A stretch of 37,361 bases of DNA, from positions 1-37,361 of the forward strand of contig CANFHX010000024.1 in the NCBI GenBank assembly GCA_947446865.1, written 5' to 3'. The position numbers were made by a program, and so were the translations under genes. The notes under the pieces were generated by a model. That model was not told the DNA's origin. It searched no databases and saw only the letters and a program-made list of their open reading frames with translations. Positions 32,050 through 37,361 of the stretch are shown one piece after another (within the stretch, counting starts at the first letter, position 1; every line of letters starts with the position of its first letter). The DNA comes from Flavobacteriaceae bacterium (GTDB lineage: Bacteria > Bacteroidota > Bacteroidia > Flavobacteriales > Flavobacteriaceae).

Positions 32050-32115
32050 TAGCCCTGATTGAGCCGATAGCTCTCGTGGAGGAACGGAGCGAGACTAAAG
32101 GCGAAAGCAGGAATT
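32050..32115 (+). ncRNA. Flavo-1-like structured element (candidate)
   Basis: Read rightward, TAGCCCTGATTGAGCC opens and GGCGAAAGCAGGAA closes a nested fold: CCTG pairs with CAGG, then GCC with GGC, separated by an asymmetric ATTGA/GAAAG loop. Between them TCTCG and CGAGA form an inner stem. This resembles the recurring 'agccctgat...gaaagcagga' element of Flavobacteria that I associate with the Flavo-1 RNA motif. The match is from memory. The element lies between two leftward genes and is antisense to their direction. Confidence 0.5.
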
Positions 32116-32150
32116 ACCTTTACTAAAATGCCAAATGTTTCGCTCCTGAA

Positions 32151-33386
32151 TTAATCGAAACGAATTGTTTTGGCGGGGGATATTTTGGTGATGATGTAGG
32201 ACGGAATTAATAGCACTACTAAACAGATGGCTACGGTGCCGATGTTTAATGCTAGTATGTAAAGCAGATTGATGTCGACTGGAGCGACGGTTACATAGTA
32301 GTTTTCGGGTGGTAATTTTATGATGCCGAAGTATTTTTGGATTACTAAAAAGCCAATACCGATGAAATTTCCCCAGAATAGACCACGAACGATTAGGTAA
32401 AATGCGTTGTAGAGAAATATTTTTCGGATGGTCCAATTGTTGGCGCCCATGGATTTTAGGATTCCGATCATTTGGGTTCTTTCTAGAATTAGCACTAATA
32501 ATGCTACTACCATATTGATGGTGGAAACGATTATCATTATTATTAGGATTACTAGGATATTGAAATCGAAGAGTTTTAGCCAATCGAAAATGTAAGAAAA
32601 TTTTTCTTCGATGGTTTGAGTGTTGAGGATGGAAGAGGTTTCGTCATAAACTTCTTCTCCTTTTTGTTTTATTTGAGTGAAGTCGTCTATGAAGACTTCG
32701 AAGGAACCAACTTGGTCGGGAGCCCATTTGTTCATTCTTTGAATGTGTCGGATATCTCCTATTATATAGGAGGCGTCAAATTCCTGAAGGCCTGAGTTGT
32801 AGATTCCGACAATTTTAAATCGACGACTGTTGGGTAGGCCATTCCCTCCTTGTTTCATAAAAAAGGTATTGAAATTATCGCCCAGTTTTAGATTTAGTCG
32901 GTTGGCAAGATATTGGGAAATTACTATTTCGTTATTTAGTTGGGTTTGTAAATGGGGAATGGTTCCTGAAATTAGGTACTCTTTAATATTGTCCCAATTG
33001 TAGTCTTTGCCTACTCCTTTATAAACAATTCCTTCGAAGGCAGTTGGAGTTCTAATAATTCCTACTTTGGTTGCAACGGCTTGGACGTGGCTTATGCCCT
33101 GAATGTTTTTGAATTTTGGGTAAAACTTTTGGTGGGTAGAAATTGGCTCGGTGCTAACATCGGACTCGTTTCCGTTGAAGTTGGTAATTAAAATATGCCC
33201 GCTGAAGGCTGCGACTTTTTGGCGGATCTTTTGTTGTAAGCCCATTCCGGTAGCCACGGAGACAATCATCATAATCATTCCCAACGCAATTGCCGAGATA
33301 GCAATTTTTATAATTGGTGCAGATATACTACTTTTATGGTCTTTAGCAGTAATGAGTCGTTTGGCTATGAAATGTTCTAGGTTCAA
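32151..33386 (-). CDS. ABC transporter permease, FtsX/LolC-LolE family
   Basis: A 411-residue membrane protein. An N-terminal helix (APIIKIAISAIALGMIMMIV) is followed by a large periplasmic MacB-PCD-like domain (about 55-270) and three C-terminal helices (ILVILIIMIIVSTINMVVAL, a middle segment near FWGNFIGIGFLVIQ, and ILALNIGTVAICLVVLLIPS). The topology and the ILERTQMIGILKSMGAN coupling stretch are classic for LolC/E. In Bacteroidetes this gene often stands alone and is thought to release lipoproteins to the outer membrane. No ATPase gene (LolD) is adjacent. A long overlapping frame at 32095-32583 is its shadow. Confidence 0.92.
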   Translation of the reverse strand: MNLEHFIAKRLITAKDHKSSISAPIIKIAISAIALGMIMMIVSVATGMGLQQKIRQKVAAFSGHILITNFNGNESDVSTEPISTHQKFYPKFKNIQGISHVQAVATKVGIIRTPTAFEGIVYKGVGKDYNWDNIKEYLISGTIPHLQTQLNNEIVISQYLANRLNLKLGDNFNTFFMKQGGNGLPNSRRFKIVGIYNSGLQEFDASYIIGDIRHIQRMNKWAPDQVGSFEVFIDDFTQIKQKGEEVYDETSSILNTQTIEEKFSYIFDWLKLFDFNILVILIIMIIVSTINMVVALLVLILERTQMIGILKSMGANNWTIRKIFLYNAFYLIVRGLFWGNFIGIGFLVIQKYFGIIKLPPENYYVTVAPVDINLLYILALNIGTVAICLVVLLIPSYIITKISPAKTIRFD

Positions 33387-33466
33387 CTGTTTTGTATTTG
33401 CAACAAATATACATAAAGTTTTTGGCCACAGATATAAGAGATTTTCACAGATTAAAAAATAATTTC

Positions 33467-34777
33467 ATGAAATACATAATTAATAGTTGCTTGGTGCTGG
33501 GTGGGTTTTTATTTGTTTTGGGCTCATGTGGGAACACAAAAGTCCTCTCCCCGACCCTCTCCAAAGGAGAGGGTGATGAAGCGGGAAATATTACGCAACT
33601 AGGATTGGGAAATTCTACGTTGCAATTGGCAATCAAAACTGGTGCTGATAATTTTGATGCTTACCTACCTTTATTAAAAGATAAAAAAGTTGGGATTGTA
33701 ACGAATCAAACAGGGATAGTTACCTATCCGATGCCAGAGATTGTGTATGTCCAAGATCCGAGACAACAACCGACAACCAAAATAACCAACAAAACGATAT
33801 CTATAGTTGATTATTTAATAGGCCGAAGTATTAACCTTCAAAAAATATTTGCTCCAGAGCATGGTTTTCGTGGTACTGCCGATGCTGGCGAACATGTAGT
33901 GGATGGAAAAGATACTAAAACCGGGTTGCCTATTGTTTCGCTTTACGGAAGCAACAAAAAACCGAAAGCCGAACAATTGGAAGGAATTGATGTTATGGTT
34001 TTTGATCTGCAGGATGTGGGTGCGCGTTTTTACACTTACATCTCCTCGTTACATTATATCATGGAAGCCTGTGCGGAAAATCATATACCGCTAATTGTAT
34101 TGGACAGACCAAATCCGAATGGGGCTGTTGTGGATGGCCCGCTTTTGGAAAAAGAATATACGAGTTTTGTTGGGATGCATCCCATTCCGTTATTGCACGG
34201 AATGACTATTGGCGAGTATGCGCGAATGATTAACGGAGAAAAGTGGTTAAAAGATGGTATTCAATGTGACTTAAAAGTAATTCCTTGTTTGAATTACAAA
34301 CGCGAAATGGCTTATAGTTTGCCAGTAAAACCATCGCCAAATTTACCCAACGACCAAGCGGTAAATTTATATTCCAGTTTGTGTTTGTTTGAAGGTACTA
34401 ACGTGAGTGTTGGTCGTGGTACCGAGAAACAGTTTCAAATATATGGCTCTCCTTTTTTACCTAAAAGCGAATTTAGTTTTACACCGATTCCGAATTTTGG
34501 TGCGAAAGAACCAGTTTATAAGGATCAGTTATGTTATGGTGAAGATTTGACTACAATTGCAAAAGTGAAGCAATTGGAATTGAAATGGCTTATTAAAGCG
34601 TATAATTCGACTTCGGATAAATCGAAATTCTTTACTGAATTCTTTACCAAATTGGCGGGGACTAAAAAATTACAACTGCAAATTGAGAACGGCGTTTCGG
34701 AAATAGAGATTAGAAAATCTTGGGAGAAAGGGTTGAATGAGTTTAAAAAAATGCGGGAGAAGTATTTAATATACTAA
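33467..34777 (+). CDS. DUF1343 lipoprotein, NamZ-type exo-beta-N-acetylmuramidase (GH171)
   Basis: A 436-residue protein. ATG 33467 gives a lipoprotein signal, KYIINSCLVLGGFLFVLGSC with Cys21. Upstream in-frame codons from 33392 fall in the divergent spacer. DUF1343 proteins have been shown to be NamZ, which removes terminal N-acetylmuramic acid in peptidoglycan recycling or turnover. Family motifs: KVGIVTNQTGIV, KIFAPEHGFRGTADAGE, DLQDVGARFYTYI, VLDRPNP and FEGTNVSVGRGTE. A palindromic repeat, 33554-33574, is read in frame between the lipid anchor and the enzyme domain (encoding LSPTLSKGEGDEAG). The enzyme should be surface-exposed or periplasmic. Peptidoglycan neighbours are absent. Confidence 0.9.
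   Translation: MKYIINSCLVLGGFLFVLGSCGNTKVLSPTLSKGEGDEAGNITQLGLGNSTLQLAIKTGADNFDAYLPLLKDKKVGIVTNQTGIVTYPMPEIVYVQDPRQQPTTKITNKTISIVDYLIGRSINLQKIFAPEHGFRGTADAGEHVVDGKDTKTGLPIVSLYGSNKKPKAEQLEGIDVMVFDLQDVGARFYTYISSLHYIMEACAENHIPLIVLDRPNPNGAVVDGPLLEKEYTSFVGMHPIPLLHGMTIGEYARMINGEKWLKDGIQCDLKVIPCLNYKREMAYSLPVKPSPNLPNDQAVNLYSSLCLFEGTNVSVGRGTEKQFQIYGSPFLPKSEFSFTPIPNFGAKEPVYKDQLCYGEDLTTIAKVKQLELKWLIKAYNSTSDKSKFFTEFFTKLAGTKKLQLQIENGVSEIEIRKSWEKGLNEFKKMREKYLIY
33554..33574. repeat. Palindromic repeat inside the NamZ-type gene
   Basis: CCCTCTCC-AAA-GGAGAGGG at 33555-33573 (outer A/T pair adds 33554 and 33574), with a C-rich lead-in (CTCTCCCCGA). The same core recurs at 34791-34811 after the gene. In the coding copy it is translated as part of a linker. 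Confidence 0.8.
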
Positions 34778-34790
34778 ACCTAACCCCCAA

Positions 34791-34811
34791 CCCCTCTCCA
34801 AAGGAGAGGGG
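34791..34811. repeat. Second copy of the CCCCTCTCC palindrome, after the NamZ-type gene
   Basis: CCCCTCTCC-AAA-GGAGAGGGG, 14 bp past the stop codon, preceded by TAACCCCCAA. Repeats of this type are common in Flavobacterium intergenic DNA (recollection). It may help end the transcript; it has no T tract. Confidence 0.8.
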
Positions 34812-34819
34812 AGTTAAGA

Positions 34820-34897
34820 CTACAACGGCAATTTCTCTTTCATTTTTTCTACAATATTGAAAGCGGCTGGGCAGATTGCAACATTTTTCAATGTTAA
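34820..34897 (-). pseudogene. Duplicated 3' end of the YkgJ-family gene (25 codons + stop)
   Basis: On the minus strand this reads LTLKNVAICPAAFNIVEKMK then EKLPL and a TAG stop, identical in protein to the last 25 residues of the intact gene at 35918-36412. Nine of 78 bases differ (including TAG for TAA), and all changes are synonymous. Upstream of codon 25 the match ends at once. It has no start of its own, so it is a remnant or an attachment-like copy. The pattern is discussed in the findings. Confidence 0.85.
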
Positions 34898-34934
34898 ATT
34901 TAACTTCACTTATGTTTAAAAAAAAGTAAATAAA

Positions 34935-34966
34935 TTTGGTTTATAATATAAACTAGTTTATTTTTG
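34935..34966 (+). promoter_or_regulatory. Cassette promoter with 14-bp palindromic operator
   Basis: TTTG (34935-34938) and TATTTTTG (34959-34966) are 20 bp apart, a good Bacteroidetes promoter. ATAAACTAGTTTAT, a perfect palindrome at 34948-34961, overlaps the -7 box. It is a likely operator for the winged-helix protein made from the same transcript. The start codon is at 34996. Confidence 0.7.
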
Positions 34967-34995
34967 TGCATTGTTTAACATTATTATAAATAAAT

Positions 34996-35568
34996 ATGGA
35001 AAATTCAAATCAACAAAATCTCGAATTGATAGCTCAGGTAATAAAAACTGCACAAAGACGTTTTTATGAAGACAGTCCTTATTATATCCTTTGGGGTAGC
35101 ACCGTCTTTTTAGCTAGTATATTACAATACATTTTAATTCTCATACAATCTGAATTTAATGCAATAGGTTGGTTGGTATTAATTCCGAGTGCTTTAATTA
35201 TTCAATTTATTATTATGAGAAAAGAAAAAAAGAAAGAAAAAATCAAAACTCATGTAGGGTCATTATTGGCAAACATGTGGATTGCATTTGGTATAACATT
35301 ATTTATTGTTTTGATGTTTTCTAATAAAATTGGGATTAATACTTATCCAATTATATTATGTTTATATGCAATTAGTACATTTATTTCAGGTAGTGCTTTT
35401 AAAATAAAAGCATTTATTTTAGGTTCAGTATCATGTTGGTTATTTGCAATAATTGGTTTTTTTGTCCAATTTAATATTCAATTACTATTATTAGCTGCCG
35501 GAGTTTTATTTGCCTTCATCATTCCTGGAATTATTTTAAAAGCCAGTGAAAAGTCTGAAGCAAATTAA
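34996..35568 (+). CDS. Four- to five-helix membrane protein (190 aa) of the cassette
   Basis: A 190-residue integral membrane protein. An N-terminal amphipathic part (NLELIAQVIKTAQRRFYEDS) precedes about five hydrophobic segments (near 30-50, 57-75, 90-110, 115-135 and 140-180) with a Lys-rich loop (RKEKKKEKIKT) between the second and third. It has no signal peptide. No known family is recognised, but small membrane proteins co-transcribed with a winged-helix regulator are frequent in Bacteroidetes and are thought to act with it in membrane or stress responses. It lies 10 bp before the regulator gene. It is more AT-rich than neighbouring genes. Confidence 0.75.
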   Translation: MENSNQQNLELIAQVIKTAQRRFYEDSPYYILWGSTVFLASILQYILILIQSEFNAIGWLVLIPSALIIQFIIMRKEKKKEKIKTHVGSLLANMWIAFGITLFIVLMFSNKIGINTYPIILCLYAISTFISGSAFKIKAFILGSVSCWLFAIIGFFVQFNIQLLLLAAGVLFAFIIPGIILKASEKSEAN

Positions 35569-35578
35569 TTTATTACAA

Positions 35579-35863
35579 ATGTTTAAAAATTTAGATCCAT
35601 TATTACATTCACAGCTTAGACTTGCAATTATTTCCTTGCTAATCACAGTTGAAGAAGCTGAATTTTCTTTTCTTAAAGATAAAACAAAAGCTACATCTGG
35701 AAATTTAAGTGTGCAAATTGAAAAGCTTAGAGAAGCAAATTATATTAAAATTGAAAAATCTTTCAAGGGTAAATATCCATTGACTAAATGTGCAATAACA
35801 AAAAAAGGAATAGAAGCTTTTGAAGAATATGTTTCTATTTTGCAGCAATATATTAAGCCATAA
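35579..35863 (+). CDS. Winged-helix transcriptional regulator (HTH_34-like)
   Basis: A 94-residue DNA-binding protein. The start used is the ATG at 35579 (MFKNLDPLLHSQLRLAIIS); upstream in-frame codons from 35546 lie inside the membrane protein gene and are unlikely. The winged helix includes HSQLRLAIISLLITVEEAEF, LKDKTKATSGNLSVQIEKLR (recognition helix) and the wing FKGKYPLTKCAITKKGIEAF, as in PF13601 (HTH_34, MarR/PadR-like). It probably represses its own operon through the palindrome at 34948-34961. Its ligand, if any, is unknown. It ends 54 bp before the YkgJ-family gene's stop. Confidence 0.88.
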   Translation: MFKNLDPLLHSQLRLAIISLLITVEEAEFSFLKDKTKATSGNLSVQIEKLREANYIKIEKSFKGKYPLTKCAITKKGIEAFEEYVSILQQYIKP

Positions 35864-35917
35864 GTTTATCAAAAAACAAATCAATGTATTCGCATTTATT
35901 TCAAATTTGCTGTTTGA

Positions 35918-36412
35918 TTACAACGGCAATTTCTCTTTCATTTTCTCTACAATATTAAACGCTGCTGGGCAAATTGCAACATTTTTAAGAGTTAAATCGG
36001 AGATTTGTTGGAACTTTTTTCTATCGGTATGTGGGAATTCTCGGCAGGCTTTTGGGCGCACATCATAAATAAAACATTTATTATCTGCTTCTAAAAAGGT
36101 ACATGGAACACTTTGCAAAACATAATCCTGATCTTCATCTACTCGTAAATACTGCTCAATAAATTGTTGCGGCTTTTGCTTGAAGGATTTGGAAATTCTT
36201 TCAATATCGGCCAAGGTAAAAAGCGGCCCGGTAGTTTTACAACAATTAGCACAATCTAAGCAATCGGTTTTTTTAAATTCGGCATCGTGCAAATCTTGCA
36301 TGAGGTAATCTAAATTTTTGGGCGTTTTCTTTTTTAACTTATCAAAATACTTTTTGTTTTCGATATGCTTATCTTTGGCCTCTTTAGGAAGATTGTTTAG
36401 AATATGTTTCAA
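35918..36412 (-). CDS. YkgJ family cysteine cluster protein
   Basis: A 164-residue protein with the YkgJ (CxxCxxCC) zinc/iron-binding signature: Cys51, Cys54, Cys57 and Cys58 in CLDCANCC, then PCTFLEADNKCFIYDVRPKA CREFPHTD. The family binds a metal cluster, and its function is not settled. A second copy of its last 25 codons lies at 34820-34897 with only synonymous changes. The intact gene's end is therefore the target and product of an insertion. The stop TAA at 35918-35920 is next to cassette DNA. It converges on the cassette regulator and diverges from the methyltransferase gene, 72 bp away. Confidence 0.88.
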   Translation of the reverse strand: MKHILNNLPKEAKDKHIENKKYFDKLKKKTPKNLDYLMQDLHDAEFKKTDCLDCANCCKTTGPLFTLADIERISKSFKQKPQQFIEQYLRVDEDQDYVLQSVPCTFLEADNKCFIYDVRPKACREFPHTDRKKFQQISDLTLKNVAICPAAFNIVEKMKEKLPL

Positions 36413-36484
36413 ATTGTAGGGTTCAAGTTATCTTGCAAAATTAGAACATTTTAAACTTGAAACTTGAAACCTGAAACTAAATTT

Positions 36485-37192
36485 ATGAAAGATCTTTTCG
36501 GAACTGCCATTCTCGATTATCAAACCAATAATTCTCCTGAAGATATTATTACCGAAACTACTATTTCGGAAGCGGATGCTATGGAAGTAAGTTATCTTTT
36601 TCGTTCTTATCAAGAAATGCCTAAACTAGAACAGAAAGCCTTGCAACTTGCAAAAGGTAAAATTCTAGATGTTGGATGTGGCGCTGGTAGTCACAGTTTG
36701 TATTTGCAAGAAAAAGGATTGGAAGTCACTTCTATAGATATTTCGGAAAATGCCATTAAAGCCTGTGTACTACGTGGAGTAAAAAATGCTCAAGTTCAAA
36801 ATGTTTTGGATTTGGATTTGCTGCAGAAGGACAAGTTTTACACCATTTTATTATTAATGAATGGCACCGGAATTTTTGGAACGTTAGATCAAACTTCTAA
36901 ATATTTACAGAAATTAAAAAGTTTACTTGCGCCAAATGGACAAATCCTGGTTGATTCTTCGGATATCATTTATATGTTTGACGAGGATGAAGATGGGTCT
37001 AAATGGGTTTCTGCCGATGGGTATTATGGCGAATTAACTTTTACCATTTCGTATAAAAGCCAAACCGAAGAGGCTTTTCCTTGGTTGTATTTAGATTATA
37101 ATACTTTGCAAAATGCCGCTCATGCTAATGGGTTAGAATGTGAATTAATTTTAGAAGGAGAGCATTTTGATTATTTAGCGCGGTTGTATTAA
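36485..37192 (+). CDS. Class I SAM-dependent methyltransferase
   Basis: A 235-residue methyltransferase from the ATG at 36485 (MKDLFGTAILDY); an upstream codon at 36464 overlaps a repeat-rich spacer and is less likely. Motif I, ILDVGCGAGSHSLYLQEKG, is near residues 59-77, then EVTSIDISENAIKAC (acidic motif II region) and LLLMNGTGIFGTLDQTSKYL (post-I). Substrate is unknown; the fold fits small-molecule methylation. The spacer ahead of it (36455-36478) carries tandem 'aacttgaaac' units, common in Flavobacterium intergenic DNA. The insertion sequence starts about 20 bp after its stop. Confidence 0.88.
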   Translation: MKDLFGTAILDYQTNNSPEDIITETTISEADAMEVSYLFRSYQEMPKLEQKALQLAKGKILDVGCGAGSHSLYLQEKGLEVTSIDISENAIKACVLRGVKNAQVQNVLDLDLLQKDKFYTILLLMNGTGIFGTLDQTSKYLQKLKSLLAPNGQILVDSSDIIYMFDEDEDGSKWVSADGYYGELTFTISYKSQTEEAFPWLYLDYNTLQNAAHANGLECELILEGEHFDYLARLY

Positions 37193-37213
37193 ATAAAAAA
37201 TCCCAAACAACCA

Positions 37214-37361
37214 TAGACTGCCCCCAAAAAGTTAGACACTATTTGGGGGTATTTTTATGGAAAGAAAAGTAAAGTATGATTATGCGTTTAAACTTGAATG
37301 TGTAAAATTAGTTTTAGAAAAGCATTATTCTTGCAACTATGCTTCAATAGAAAAAGGTGTA
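37214..37361 (+). mobile_element. IS3-family insertion sequence (left end, truncated by the window)
   Basis: AGACTGCCCCCAAAAAGTT starts the element and resembles IS3-family terminal repeats (TGACTGCCCC...). CCCCCAAA and TTTGGGGG form a hairpin (37221-37249) just before the transposase start. The rest lies beyond the window, so completeness and target duplication cannot be judged. It appears to have inserted just after the methyltransferase stop. Confidence 0.75.
37257..37361 (+). CDS. IS3-family transposase OrfA (partial)
   Basis: The open frame begins at ATG 37257 with MERKVKYDYAFKLECVKLVL and continues with EKHYSCNYASIEKGV to the window edge (35 residues). It matches the start of the IS3/IS150-type OrfA HTH_Tnp_1 domain, which recognises the IS ends. 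The usual second frame (OrfB, integrase core) and the frameshift site lie outside. The hairpin at 37221-37249 lies close to the start codon, as in IS elements that limit translation from outside promoters. Confidence 0.8.
   Translation, partial: MERKVKYDYAFKLECVKLVLEKHYSCNYASIEKGV

Larger units (their letters stand above)
34898..35917. mobile_element. 1-kb cassette inserted at the 3' end of the YkgJ-family gene
   Basis: The segment lies between the 78-bp remnant (34820-34897) and the intact gene end (35918), two copies in direct orientation. It holds a membrane protein gene and a winged-helix regulator gene with their own promoter, and no recombinase. The direct repeats of a gene 3' end at both sides resemble attL and attR of a site-specific insertion, or the scar of a recombination with a related species' DNA. 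Mobility is inferred. Confidence 0.6.

Noticed and set aside
32095..32583. 162-codon open frame on the minus strand overlapping the FtsX-type permease gene
   Set aside because: It is Arg/His/Asn/Ser-rich and low in complexity, and lies antiphase to a clear membrane protein frame. It is a shadow frame.
1..37361. CRISPR array
   Set aside because: No regularly spaced direct repeats of 24-40 bp with unique spacers are visible, and no cas gene is present. The repeats seen are palindromic intergenic units.

Overview
The window looks like chromosomal DNA from a Flavobacteriaceae bacterium, probably Flavobacterium or a close relative. The DNA is AT-rich. Promoters fit the Bacteroidetes pattern (TTTG, about 20 bp, TAnnTTTG). 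One secreted protein ends in a type IX secretion (T9SS) sorting domain. The families present (DUF885, DUF58, DUF1343/NamZ lipoprotein, LytTR regulators, palindromic intergenic repeats) are typical of that group. No species can be named from sequence alone.

Region 1 (1-3467) is ordinary chromosome: the RGG-type tail of an RNA-binding protein or helicase, a DUF885 lipoprotein and a membrane acyltransferase.

Region 2 (about 3468-12038) is an 8.5-kb integrated genetic element at the 3' end of a tRNA-Leu(UAG) gene. The last 20 bp of the tRNA, plus three flanking bases, recur at the far end with one mismatch. The element carries a tyrosine integrase, an excisionase-like HTH protein, a single-chain Type IIG/ISP-like restriction-modification enzyme followed 5 bp later by a DUF4238 protein, a small serine recombinase with an array of GTATCA sites, and a leftward operon headed by a small HTH + HUH-endonuclease (Rep-like) protein. 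A 19-bp sequence holding two CGGGGGAA units lies just inside both ends and probably marks integrase arm sites. The element appears to bring a replacement terminator for the tRNA it split from its own.

Region 3 (12020-15153) holds the tRNA, an M20 dipeptidase, an HNH/NUMOD-like protein and a degenerate receiver-like protein. Region 4 (15154-21525) is a leftward signalling cluster: receiver, multi-PAS histidine kinase whose N-terminus resembles the HNOBA domain, FIST sensor protein, second histidine kinase, Hpt protein and LytTR response regulator. The set resembles the NosP/NahK nitric-oxide phosphorelay and is the best candidate for a gas-sensing pathway here.

Region 5 (21717-33386) is mostly housekeeping: PH/SHOCT protein, MmcQ/YjbR protein, GNAT, cyclase-family protein, HemW, RuvC, an LPG-synthase-type membrane protein plus GT2 pair, a T9SS-exported phospholipase-D-like protein, two small exported proteins, tRNA-Asp, DUF58 protein, a Flavo-1-like structured element and an FtsX/LolE-type permease.

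Region 6 (33467-37361) contains a NamZ-type lipoprotein with a palindromic repeat inside its reading frame, and a 1-kb two-gene cassette (membrane protein + winged-helix regulator). The cassette sits between an intact YkgJ-family gene and a second copy of that gene's last 25 codons. The two copies encode the same 25 residues but differ at nine bases, all synonymous, which points to insertion at the gene's 3' end with replacement by a diverged allele. A SAM methyltransferase and the start of an IS3-family insertion sequence close the window.
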